A DNA stretch of 64,000 nt from Cucumis sativus (Eukaryota > Streptophyta > Magnoliopsida > Cucurbitales > Cucurbitaceae). A program made the position numbers and the translations under genes. The stretch spans positions 29,172,408-29,236,407 of the forward strand of contig NC_026657.2 in NCBI RefSeq assembly GCF_000004075.3, written 5' to 3'. The notes beneath the pieces were generated by a model, which did no database searches, was not told where the DNA came from, and worked only from the letters and a program-made list of their open reading frames with translations. Of the stretch, positions 47,806 to 59,415 are shown piece by piece; within the stretch, counting starts at the first letter, position 1, and each line of letters opens with the position of its first letter.

Positions 47806-49413
47806 TTAGGGAGAGAGATGAATCCAGCGAGCGACACTTGGCACGCCTTGATTGACCGCAAACGCCATGTAATAACCTGGTGGAGCCACCATTCCATTTG
47901 CAGGAGCTGTACAACCGACACGGTACTGCCCATCGCCGTTGGGGATGCTCGCCGTGACGGCTAATTTCACTAACCGTTGACCTTGAGAAAAAGAATGTGT
48001 AGCAAACGGCGCACTACCTAAATTCACTTCCACAATTCCCACTACCGGTAGTTCAACCGACACCAATACGTCGAAAACGCCCCCGTAACTTATCGTTTCC
48101 GGAATTGTTTCAATCTTCGGTCGGATATTGGCTTTCTCTGCCGATAAATATTCCGGCGAGAACGCTTCAATTCTTAACTCTGTCGGAAATTCCGCTTCGA
48201 ATTTATAGAAGAAATGAGGATTACTGCCGGCAACCAAAATCCTTCCATCGGGAAGTAGATTGGCTGTAGAGTGGTACATTCTGGGAACGTTTCCGGGGTT
48301 CAAAGTCATGAACCGCAACCCGACCGGTTGATCGGGTCGATACAGAACCGGATGCAAGCAAGGGTTCGAAGCCTGTTCGAACCCTTGAGTACCGGCTTGC
48401 GCTCCATTGATAATCACCACATCGCCGGTGGGAAGCATCACCATATCCCCCATGATTCTTCCAAATGGCATATCCTCCAATTCCCAAACTGGGTTCAAAC
48501 CGGTTGCTTCGATTCTTCCGCAGCTTCCGTGAGCCGGAGTGTCGGTGCTTCTCTGGATAAACGCGCCGTATTGAGCTCCTCCGCAAATCACGATCACGGC
48601 ATTTGAATGATCCCCTTGGAGAGCGAGCATAACCGAGGATCCAGCGGATGGGTAATTCCTAGGCCCACCATCCAACGGTGGATAATCCCTCACCACTTGA
48701 TTAGTCTGGTGATCGTACAAAACTGCTCTGTTATTTGCGAAGATGAAGAGATGCCCATTTGGAAGAAGATGAACATAAGGGTATAAATTATCCATCTGAC
48801 CGTCCTCCACGTCACGCAAAAAAGGGAAATTCACCGCCCCATTTTTCCTCGGAGGATAATACTCGACCGTATTGGCTCCCCTGCCGCCGACGATTATGAC
48901 AGAGCCATCCGGTAAAATCTGATTGGTAGCGTACCATCTCCCATCGGCTAATTCCGGTTCCGAAAGCTCAATCCAATCACAAGCGCCATTTGGTTCGCAG
49001 GGTTGAAACTTCCGGAATTTTCTGAGGCCGTCGATATCGCCGCCGGTGTGCAAGAGAGTGCCGTCGGGGAGGAATTGGCCGGAGGAGCACCATGTGTCTG
49101 TAAGGATAGTTAGAGGACGGATTTGGTTGGTTTGAAGGTCGAGGAGGACGGAATGGGCGTAGCAATCGTGCTTGAGAATAGCGTCGTAGCGGTCATTGCG
49201 ACAATGGCCTTTGCGGAGCATTTTGCGAGTTGGGCCGATGTTAGTCCGATCTAAGAGAACGACGGTGTTGAACCTAGTGACGGCGGTGTGCATGGAGGCG
49301 ATACCGGCGTTGGGAATGAGAAGTTCCCACGTGCCGGGGAGGTCAGCACGTGTATTGAGAATGAAGAAACTAAAAAGAAGAAGAAGAAAGGAGAGAGATA
49401 GAGGAAAATCCAT
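47806..49413 (-). CDS. Glyoxal/galactose-oxidase-like copper radical oxidase (secreted, intronless)
   Basis: A single uninterrupted exon encodes 535 residues. The start was placed at MDFPLSLSFLLLLFSFFIL because it opens a clear signal peptide with cleavage near residue 22. A methionine nine residues upstream (49440) is also possible. The copper-radical-oxidase residues line up: Cys109 in TWCSSGQ and Tyr161 in GRWYATN (the cross-linked Tyr-Cys cofactor), and Tyr380-His381 in PRMYHSTA and His473 in THSFSQGQR (copper ligands). Kelch-like repeats with LPDG and VGG turns make up the propeller, and a C-terminal beta domain (DUF1929 type) starts near 430. Such apoplastic enzymes oxidise aldehydes or primary alcohols to give H2O2. 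In Arabidopsis, GLOX and RUBY members act in pollen development and in pectin cross-linking. The substrate here is unknown. All catalytic residues are present. Confidence 0.96.
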   Translation of the reverse strand: MDFPLSLSFLLLLFSFFILNTRADLPGTWELLIPNAGIASMHTAVTRFNTVVLLDRTNIGPTRKMLRKGHCRNDRYDAILKHDCYAHSVLLDLQTNQIRPLTILTDTWCSSGQFLPDGTLLHTGGDIDGLRKFRKFQPCEPNGACDWIELSEPELADGRWYATNQILPDGSVIIVGGRGANTVEYYPPRKNGAVNFPFLRDVEDGQMDNLYPYVHLLPNGHLFIFANNRAVLYDHQTNQVVRDYPPLDGGPRNYPSAGSSVMLALQGDHSNAVIVICGGAQYGAFIQRSTDTPAHGSCGRIEATGLNPVWELEDMPFGRIMGDMVMLPTGDVVIINGAQAGTQGFEQASNPCLHPVLYRPDQPVGLRFMTLNPGNVPRMYHSTANLLPDGRILVAGSNPHFFYKFEAEFPTELRIEAFSPEYLSAEKANIRPKIETIPETISYGGVFDVLVSVELPVVGIVEVNLGSAPFATHSFSQGQRLVKLAVTASIPNGDGQYRVGCTAPANGMVAPPGYYMAFAVNQGVPSVARWIHLSP

Positions 49414-51539
49414 GGAAGAAGAGAGAGTGAAAAGTGTCATAAGAGAGTGAGAAAATTGAGTAAGTCGGGGACTTAAAAAAAAGGACTCATAATGGAAATT
49501 TGAAGTTTTGTTGTTATTATTTAAATAACGTGTCATATATATCTTATTAGTTATAATATTATAATATGTCATCAAATGTGGACCGTTGAAAATTCCACAG
49601 TTCAATTACAAACGTTAGAAATATGGGTCCCATCCATTTGAAGTTAATGAATATGACACGTCGGACAGTAAACCAGGAAGAATGACACGTAGGCGGCTGC
49701 CACTACTATTTACAATTTATTATTGTTTTTCATGATTTCGGAGCTAAGGTAATTAAAGATATTTTCGCTATCTTCATATATATATATATATATATAAATA
49801 AATAAGAAGGAAAAAATAAAAGCATCTTTTAAGGGAAGGATATGGTGATCATGAAATGATGGATTGGTAGTGAGATGGTAATTAATATTCTAAGAATGAA
49901 ATGTGAATATATTTTACAAAAATGTGACAAGTGAAATATTGAAAGGACGTGATTTAGATTAGGGAGGCTTATATATGTATGTTTAGATAGAAATGGAAAA
50001 GAAAATGAAAATGTGTGGATGTTAGTCAAGGAGAAACGTAGGTGTATCATCCCAACAAAAGAAGAGGAAAGGATAGGGTGGGAAAATGACTGAGGGATGA
50101 GTAAGGGGAAGGACCCAATTAATGGTACATTCTATTTATCAAAAGTAGTCCACTTCATCCTTATAGAAATTTAGGGACGTTTTGTAAAAGTCTACGTGTT
50201 TTGAAATGTATTACAAATATTTTGAGACTGTTTCTCTTATTACGTTAATTTTAAGATACGACCGTTACCTTTTGTGTTTGATCGATTTTCTTTCTTGTTA
50301 AATATATTTAATTTTGCTAAATCTAATATCATTTCAAATCTAATAGACTAATACAATCATGATTATAAAAGAAAAAGAAAAAGAAAAGAAGAAACTGTCA
50401 TTAAAAAAATGAAAGTGCATATATCCAGCCATCATACAACTGGATTGGGGCCTCACCACATTAACCATATTCACAAGTCCTAATCATTTCCCTTCCCCTT
50501 CAAATTTAAGCTTCCCATCACCCAATTTATTAAATAATCAAAGACCCTTTCCCCATAACTTTTCTGCTTTGCATAAAGCTATGGGCGGTAAAACACTTTT
50601 TTTCTTTCTTTCTTTTTCCTTTTTACTTGATGTGGGAATCGTAGAGCCTAAGGGAAATCAATGTAATTAAAGTATTTATACTAATTAAAATTATCTACAA
50701 ATGTCATCTAATTAAGTCAACTAGGGTGTGTGACTGTTGGTGAATTAATTGATTTAAGAAAAGAAAAGGGAAAATGGAGGATGCTTTTTTGGTAACTTTG
50801 TCCTACAATGCTTTGAGAACCGACGAAATGTCTTATTGCTTTAAACGGAATGGAATCGAATTCTAAAGAGTAGAGGAAGTCAGTTTGTGGGTTTAAAAAG
50901 GACTTTGTTCTCATTTGCATAAACCCGCTCTCCCCGCCGCCCACAAACTTACAATTAAGAATCATTCATTTTAAAGCCACATAGACTTGCAATACCATAC
51001 TTACTAGCAGTAATACCAACCGAAGCCCTCAACCGCCCTAAACTTGATTAGCTATTTATGCAGTCGCCCAAAAAGAGAGAGCAAAATAATAGCTCAGATG
51101 AGGATATAAAGGAAGCATTACAACTACAAGTCTCACTTCAAAGGGATATTCTTGTCTATTAGTTTCATGATACAAAGTTGGGCTTAGTTCGTTCTTTCAT
51201 CCATTGAGCCCGTTAAATAGTGCATATTGGGCTTAGTTCTCTAAATTGGACGTACGTGACGTGCCATTGAATTTGATTCGCTGGTTTGGATGTGAGGAGG
51301 AAAGTGGTTAAGTACTTATTCAACCTAAGGACGATCCAAATCTAAAAGTTGTTGAAAAGAATATCACAAGCTTTGTCTTCTGCAGTGAAATCTGCTTCTT
51401 TTTCCTAAGCAAATTTCAACAGAAAAAGGATCTTATTAATTTCTGTCTTTACCCGAGAAAAGGGTTATCTATTTCTTTCGCCAATATATATACATATGTG
51501 TGTGAAATGCATCATCTTTTCTCTAACCAATATGTAACT
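49414..51539. other. Intergenic region upstream of the GLOX-like gene
   Basis: It contains the promoter of the minus-strand GLOX-like gene and a TA microsatellite near 49778-49795. At 51249-51262 there is a dense ACGT cluster (GACGTACGTGACGTG) inside a segment that recurs at about 53735-53800. I find no gene. Confidence 0.5.
51170..51310 (+). repeat. Dispersed direct repeat flanking the NPF pseudogene (left copy)
   Basis: TTGGGCTTAGTTC and GAGCCC, followed by TTGGGCT and then CCATTGAATTTGATT, occur in the same order at 53630-53800. The two copies have different spacing and many substitutions. They flank the broken NPF sequence and may be remnants of an older duplicated unit. Confidence 0.55.
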
Positions 51540-53150
51540 TTTGTAGTATTTCCAGAGGAAAAAAGAAAGAATGAAGGGTATAATATTGATGATCAAGTTT
51601 GGGTTAATGACTCTTCTGTTAATCACGAAGGAAATCTTCTCTTCGAGAGCTTCCACCCGCGTTCCAAAACCTTCCCTCTTCATATCATTGGTAACTATTT
51701 TTTTTTTTAAAATAGTATCCTTTTTGCCTAAGATTTATATAGTGCTCTAAGATTTACCAAGATAGTTAAGCACCCGTTTTGGAGTGCATAAGTTCTTGAT
51801 TTAGGAAAAGGATTGTAATTAATTAATGAAATTAATCATAATTAAAGAATAAACACACATTTCTTCTGCTGTTCTTTTTGTTTTCCCACTGTTCTTAGTC
51901 TTATTTTGATAAACATAAGACGATCGATAACAATAAATAAGTATCAAATTTATAATAAGAGTCTTAATGCTAAGTTTTTGGAGAAAATGTTTAGTTTGGT
52001 TAATTTTTAATCAGTGTCTAATGCTGTGTAGAGAGTACAAACTTGAGATCTCTATTGAAGGAAGTCCAAAACCTAATCTCTCTCCTAGAAAGATGATAAT
52101 TTACTTGGGGAGAAATAACAAGTGCTCAAATCCAAACTCTTTGTTAGAGAAGATACAAAAATGCTTCTTATAGAAGAAGGATACAAAATGCTCCATAGAG
52201 AAGAAGGATACACATGATAAAATACTTCTTAGAGAAAGAGTTCTTAGAGAAGAGGATACGTGAAATTCATTTATTTTGTGTGAAGAGGATACGTGTAGAG
52301 AAGAGGAGAAATTCACACACTTCCATACATCTCTCTCTCTAAACCCCAATACTAAAGAAAGATGAAAATAAATAATCAGTTGGAAACGATCAACTGAAAA
52401 ATAGGGGAAAGATTAAATTATCTATAAATATTAGCGTTGAATTGGACGCATTTAGTAAATATATTTTGATATCTGATGTGTAGAAAAATAGGGATTATTT
52501 TTGCTTACACTGTCAACTTTGGTACCAAGTTTAAAGCCATGCGATGGTGAAACATGTGAGGAGCCCAGAAAAGTACGTGAAAGTCTATTCTTCACAGCAA
52601 TTTACTTAATCTCCATAGGAACTGGAGGCCACAAACCATCTCTGGAGAGTTTCGGGACCGACCAATTCGACGACGACCACCCCGAAGAAAGAAAGCAAAA
52701 GTTTTTCAATTGGTGGAACTCTGGTCTTTTCGCTGGTATTATCTTTGGAGTCACTTTAAATTTGTACGTTCAAGAATATGTAGGATATATGGGGAATGGG
52801 TGGCGTGATTCTCACTTCGGTTATGGCTATTTCTCTTGCAATATTCCTTCTTGGAAGGCCAGTTTATAGGCGCAGGGCATCATTAGGAAGCCCTTTAACT
52901 CCTCTGCTTCAGGTTATTGTTGCTGCTTTTAGGAACAGGAAATTGGGTTACCCTTTCACATTCTTCTAAACTTGATGAACTTCAGAGTAATGAAAAGCTT
53001 TAGGGTAGCCTCGTGTCTCATACCAATAATCTCAAGTAAGATCTCACCTTGCTACACTTAATTTCTACTCATCCACCAAGGATAAAGATAACCCCCAGTT
53101 TAAGTGCTACTCATCTACCAAAACTACCATCAACTCTCTTTTGTATGATC
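51540..53150 (+). pseudogene. Mosaic NPF pseudogene with two partial 5' ends and one exon-3 copy
   Basis: All pieces derive from the NPF gene at 43583-47532 or a close relative. Piece 1 (about 51575-51990) copies exon 1 (DDQVWVNDSSVNHEGNL, donor kept at 51690) and part of intron 1. Piece 2 (52028-52075 and 52313-52405) copies the 5' UTR and first codons again (ATGAAAATAAATAATCAGTTGG), split by a repeat-rich insert. Piece 3 (about 52436-53150) copies the end of intron 2, exon 3 and the start of intron 3. Exon 2 with the ExxER motif and exon 4 are missing. Against the intact gene, exon 3 has a 6-bp loss (QKMSFF to QKFF), a 4-bp gain that shifts the frame, and later stop codons. It cannot encode a transporter. 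Similarity in introns shows that it arose by DNA duplication, not retroposition. Confidence 0.88.
52130..52305 (+). repeat. Degenerate tandem array of AGAGAAGAAGGATAC-type units
   Basis: About seven imperfect units of roughly 25-35 bp are built on TAGAGAAGAAGGATACA, most followed by AAATGCTTC-like or ATACTTC-like sequence. The array sits inside the second 5'-UTR copy of the NPF pseudogene and separates GGAAGTCCAAAACC from CACACACTTCCATAC. The intact gene has no such array at that position. Confidence 0.7.
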
Positions 53151-56100
53151 ATCCACTCATTTTGTATTCAATCTTTTTTTTTTCTTCTAGAAAGAAAAAT
53201 GCATGAATGCTTCTTCTTTGATTGTCTACAAATTTTGATTCCTTTTATTCATCATTATCTAGTTTAATTTGTGGGATTGCATAAGTACGAAGGAACTAAT
53301 ACATTCATATACATGAGGCTTGAATGAACCACCACGTTACACAATACAGTTTTTTATCAAAAAAATATTATAGTGGTAGATCGATCATCGTAGCATGAAT
53401 GTAGTTATAATAAAATTTTAATAATTTACTAATTGGTAGATCAGTAAAATAAAGAAAGGGGTTATGAAATGGGTAGGGATACTTCCATCTGAAAGCAGTA
53501 TCTCCTGGTTTCAAAGGAAAAATGACAGAAATAATGAAGAGAAATTAAAACCCAATTAAATTGAATTGAAAACCTTTTGTGTAGGTCAATGATGTTAGAA
53601 GAAGACCACGAGACAACATATTTTCAAATTGGGCTTAGTTCTTTTATTGAGAATTGAAGGAGCCCATTAAAATAGGGGAGATTGGGCTGATAGAAAATGT
53701 AGAAATTTGAAGCTCATATTTATCACGAGACTCTAGGTTGATCAGCTGATCTCAATTGCACGTGACCTCGCATTGAATTTGATTTGATGGTTAGAGGTGA
53801 TGGTGAAAGTAATTAATAGGGGGGAGTAATTAAAAAGAAAAAAGAAAGAAAAGGAAATTAGAAAAAGTATTATATAATCATAACCATTGAAAAGGGATGG
53901 ACAGAGTGTCAGACTGAGCCCTATAATGATACATTAATATTAAGATTATGATTATGATTAGGGTTTGTATGAACATATGGGGCCACGCACACCTTCAAAC
54001 TATGATTAACAATAATTAATTGCTATCCATTTGAAATTTTTGAAGCAGCTATTTATGTTGTTAAAAATAAAGCTTTTCTTTCTCTTTTCTATTTTCTTTA
54101 TAGACTTGGTTGAGTCCTTTTATTACCTTCTACTATTGGATTAACAACTAAGTTTTATCACTATTCTCTCCACTCTCTTTCCTATTTATTGTTGCATATT
54201 ATTCTATCCCCTTTTCTCCATTCATATGCTTCTTAACACGTCTTTAGATATTCAAATTCATTTATCAATATTTGTACGGACCCAATTTGGCCATTTGTAG
54301 GTTATTTAAGTCAAATTTAGATGATGATTGAATTATATGTATGTGATGATACATTGTAAAGTGAGGAGAGAGACTAGACACACATATATGTATATGTTTA
54401 GTCACTGCATGTTTGTAAATAGAATAATATAGAGCTGGTACTAATTTTTTGGAAGCAGTTTCGTCATCTTTAATTTGTTGTAATTTACTTGAGGAGATGA
54501 TTACTGTTCTTGTTATTAAAGAAAAGGTGATTGAGAGTTGGAAAACCGAAGAGTGAAAAATCGGACGGTCCCAAAGGAGAGAAGTAAGTACGATTGGAGT
54601 CAGAAAAAAAAAAGGGGTTGGAATTGATTCGAAAAATATTTTGGGTGAGTGTTGTGAATATTTAGGAGTACTACACAGTTCCTCAGATCCCTCTCTTCTG
54701 ACGCCATCACTTCCCCTATCTCCAGCCGTCACAACAGTATTTTTTCCCCCTTCTACTATATATAGTGTGTGTGTGTTCTTTCTCTAATCAATAATTAGTT
54801 TGTGTGCGTACCAAAATTTATAAAAAACGAAATAATATTTTGATAATTTTTGTAGTATATACATCTTAAAATGTTGTACTAAGTTTATTTTTTAAGTCTA
54901 GGTGTTGTTTCCAACTTTTAAAATATATGGTTAATTAATTACAATATGATGTGTTTGTTATATTTTAGACTTGTGCTTTTCTTTCTTTGTTACCATGCTT
55001 GTTATTTCATATATAAAATAAATTAGTATGTACCTTAGACACATAATGTTGTTATTTACAAATTATAAATAAAAAATTAATTTAATTAATTCACTAGTTT
55101 TTATTTCATAATAATTTTAAATTTGAACAACATATAGTTAGGGATGAAATTGAGATTAAGCTTCAAATTTAGTAACTTAAACTTAACATTTTAAAACTCA
55201 TGATTAAAATATAAACTAAACAAAAGATAAACAAATGATATCATACAAGTATGATATTAAATCTCCATTGAGTAGCATGCATTTTTATTGATATTTCTAA
55301 ACATACACGAGTTCCAGTTATGTTGACATTTTTTTATTGTATGGTAAAAAGACTTTTTAGAATAAATGACAAAAACAAAAGTTCACTTACTAATATGAAT
55401 ATACTGTAAATAATACAACATTTTTATCTTGTTTTATTAAACGTATACTTTTTATTTATATTCTAAATATTTTTCGACGAATATTTGTTTTTATAATTTT
55501 TCAACATATTTCTATCAATGTGAATATTTTGATTATTATATATGCCTATAAAATCAAAACATCCACTTTTGAAGCCATTCAAACCTCTATACAGAGAGAA
55601 AAAAAAGTATTGCAATCCAATTCTCCCAACTTTACCATTTATGAGACTTAATTTAATTTATTGCTGTAAAGGGTTGTTCAAAAGCGTAAAATGATTCTGA
55701 AGGGGAAAGATTTGAGTAATAAAGCAGGTGTAAGTGTGAGATAAGAGAAGGCATAAATTGATCCATGGATGAAGGGGGAGTAGGTGGTAAAAGAAAGAGT
55801 AATAAAAGTTTTGACAGCAAATTGGATGCTGGCGTAAAGCTAAAATAAAAACAACAAAGCAAACTGGGCTGTGTGTTTGGATTTCCGAGAGAAACAAAGA
55901 TGGATAATCATGGTTCAAGAAGATTGGGAACTGAGTTTAACTGAGCCCTCTACTTGTAAAAACAAAACAAAAGCAAAAACAAAAAACCCACCTCTAATGT
56001 ACAGTGCATCATACCATTTTGGAACACCAAACTGAAGATCTATCATTTTTAAAATTGAAAATATAAACAACAAAACAATATTTTAGTGGTTTTAAATCCG

Positions 56101-56401
56101 TCCTTCTGTTTATAAAGGTTGGTTTTAGTTTTTGAATTTTTAAAAACAACATATTTTATCATTAGAATTTCATTAACTTTTTAATTAAGATGATGAGGTA
56201 ACTTATTTAATAAATAGACAAAATTGTAACACCCGAATAGAATTTAAACCAATTTGAGCTAAAAACAGTATGGAAAAGAGAGAAAAGCTGTTGGATGGTA
56301 AGTAAAGTTGAAAGAAGTGTATGTGCATGAAAATTGAAACGCCGTTCCGTGGAAAAGCGCTAAATTCGGGCGCTCATCCGTAAGCAAAAGATTTGCAATC
56401 C

Positions 56402-56437
<36 letters not shown>

Positions 56438-59415
56438 AGGAATATATATATATAATGACGATATCACCTGAACATCCCTATAACTCTTCTCCCAATATTG
56501 AATACCAGTATGTACTGATCCACCCTAAACCCTATAATATATCTCACACTTTCCCATATTTTTCTCTCTCTTAATCATCATTATTTTGAATTTTGACGAA
56601 ACCCCTTAATTAATTTTCATTTCCGTTTAATCCTTCCCTAAATTTAATTCAAAATTGATGGGTTTAGATATCAAAAGCTGACACAGATTTCACTTGGGTA
56701 AAAAGAAAGGGAGAGATCTTGTGTGTACTAAAATTTCTTTCAATCTTTTTAGGGTAAAAATGAGTTGAGACTTTGAGAGTGAAAGAAAGGGGACTAAAAG
56801 TGTGTATCTATCTATATCATATATGCTCAGATTTTGGCCCATCTTTTTTCCTTTATGATTCTCTATTCTTTTTTGGTAAGGTGGGTAATTGGTTGGAAAT
56901 CTTCCATCCAAATTTAATTCCCTTTTCAAACTTTTATCTTTTAACACCTTTTATATATTGTATGTAGTCTCTGAGAGTGGAAAAATAATGCAACCCTAAC
57001 CTATATTTTGAATCCATAATCTCAAGATATATATTACTATTTAGTTATTATAATCAAGAGGTTTAAAATATAAATAGTTTTTCAACAACATAATTGCAAA
57101 ACCAACAGCACTTGAATTAGAAAGGAGATAAGACAACTAACATTTGATCCCATCAGTTAAACTAGAATGGAGACAGTAAGTAATGAAGTCAAATTATTTG
57201 TGGGAAAATACACTTTTGTAAAAAGTAAATCTAAATATTCTCCAACAAACATAAAAAGTAAAATAAAAAATAAAAAAGAAACAAAGGCTGGTATCTTTCC
57301 AAACAAATAAAAAATAAGAGAGGAATTGAAATACACACAAGTTTATGTGAAAAGAGAGAAACAAAATAGAAAAGAAAGACACAAAGGTTTTTTGAAGAAG
57401 GGTTTTGTTTGAGTGTGATTGACAAGGAAAAAGGTTGTCACTTTAATATGGAACACCAATTAAACCAAACTAGCCCTACTTTAGTTTTCTAGCTGATTAG
57501 GAATTACATTACAATATAAGTAATTTCATTATTATTTCAAATTTTTTCATCAATACATAATCAAAATTTTCTAATCTCCATCAATCCAGTTATAGACTAC
57601 TTTTCAAGGGACCCATTATTTATTTTTATTTATTAGTTTTGTTTTCCATATTCTGGTTTTTTAGTATGGAGTTTTAGTTTTAGTCAAGCTATCACATCGC
57701 TGTCTTGAAACTTTCTCTAAATTAATGCCTCTTCAAATAATATTATATATTATATTCTTTTTATATATCAATGTGTAAGTAATAATATTTCAATTATACA
57801 ATTCAATGCATATTTCCTATATATTTCCCCCTTTACATGTACAGTATGCAGGAAGGAGAGAAGATTTTGAGTGAAGATGGATGTAAAGAAAAGATGGTTA
57901 CAAAAGCGAAGATAAAGAGTTGAAAGGTTGTTCATATTATTGAGTTTCCATTGAGGACATTATTGTTTGCAAATGATTAAAGAGGGAAATTGTAACACAG
58001 CAAAATTAGTTTTTTTTTCTTTTCTCTCTTTTTCTTTTTTTCACGTAAAGATTCCATTACTAAAATTATTAATTTTGTAAATATCACTATAGTCATTGTG
58101 TTATTTCATCACTATACATACTGATTACTTTACACAAAATTTCTAGGAATTTGAAAACTTCTATTTGTATGGATCACTAAGGCATCATAAAGTTTGTCAA
58201 AACTATAGAACAATCATAGAAAAGTTTATTGCTCAGAACTAAAGATTATGTGTGTTAAATTTTCTAAAATCTTCTATTTTCGGTCCTTCTGCTTTTATTT
58301 ATAAAAGTGAACTCTTTAAAGTAACAATTATAGTCTTAAAATCATTAGACATTGAAAATTGTACAATATACTACACTTTTTATTTTAGTTTCCAACTCTA
58401 TCTAGAAAAGAATTTGAATTGACAGTCGAAATTTAAAAATAAAACAAAGTTTTTAACCTCTAATTTCTCTTTTAATTTTTTTTTAAAAAAATAACTCCAA
58501 TTTTGAAAATATATTAACAATTTTTGCAAAACTAATCAACAATCCAATTCCCGTACCAAACTATCTGAATATTAGAAAAAAAAAAGAGGCCAATTGTTTT
58601 CAATAATGAAGAGTATAATTGAAATGAAAAATCAAAGTGGTCAACTTTTACATAAGGTAAAATTGAGGCTAGCATGAAAAAAAAAAAGCGTAATGTAAAA
58701 TTATGGGCATAAAATTAAGAAGTGGGTTTGAAAAATTAGAAATAATTATAACTTCAAAAGAAGTAGTACATCAATTATAGTCGTTTGACGTAAAATGTAG
58801 ATGAAAATATGAAGATTAGTGAAAATATTTTGGGTTAATTAGAAAAAAAGAAAGAAGAGGAAAAAAGAAAAGAAGAAGAAGAAGAAGGAAGGAAGAATGA
58901 CCCACAAAAGCCACACCCACCCTCTCATAGACATCCAACCAAATAATTAAATAGGAAAACCCACCATTACCCTCCAAAATTTAAAAAAGGAAAAAAAAAA
59001 GGGAAAAAAAGAAAAATATAAAAAACGACAAAAAACCTCAAAGGGTGTGTCAGAAACATCTGCCGCGCAGGTTAGTTCATTAATTACCGGCATTACCCGG
59101 TCTCCCTCCGGTTTCCTCCAAACCCTATGCTCTTCTTTCCCTCTTCCCCTCAAACCCACAAAAACTCCCACTTCCCACTTCCCACTTCCCACTCCCAACA
59201 CACAAACACACTTAACTCCTCAATCCCAAACCATTTTTTTCTTTTCTTCTCCTTCTTTTTAAGACTTGCAAAAGTTTGCAGAGTGAAAAAGAGAGATCTT
59301 TATTTTTGTGCAAAACACACACACACACCCACACACACTTCTCAAAGATAACCAAAAAAAAAAAAACAAAAACAAAAACAAAAGGAAAAAAAAAAAGGGT
59401 AAAATTTTGTTTTTG
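53151..59415. other. Gene-poor region and promoter of the BEL1-like gene
   Basis: No gene is supported over about 6.2 kb. Features seen are the right copy of the NPF-flanking repeat (53630-53800) and an (AAAG)n microsatellite near 56403-56439. On the minus strand there is a TATA-like CTATATATAG at 54756-54765. The promoter and leader of the BEL1-like gene include a tandem TTCCCACTTCCCAC tract near 59165-59195, a CA run near 59316-59340 and A-rich tracts just before the ATG. Confidence 0.5.
56403..56439 (+). repeat. (AAAG)n microsatellite
   Basis: Nine AAAG units are followed by AAGG. It is intergenic and likely to be polymorphic. Confidence 0.9.

Noticed and set aside
54265-54732. 155-codon open frame on the minus strand
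   Set aside because: It begins at GTG with no ATG until near the end. The composition is AT-driven and no motif is recognisable. The nearby ATGGCG frame is noted instead as a weak candidate.
55653-55918. Two overlapping hydrophobic minus-strand frames
   Set aside because: They are low-complexity Leu/Phe/Ser translations of CT-rich DNA and match no signal-peptide family that I know.
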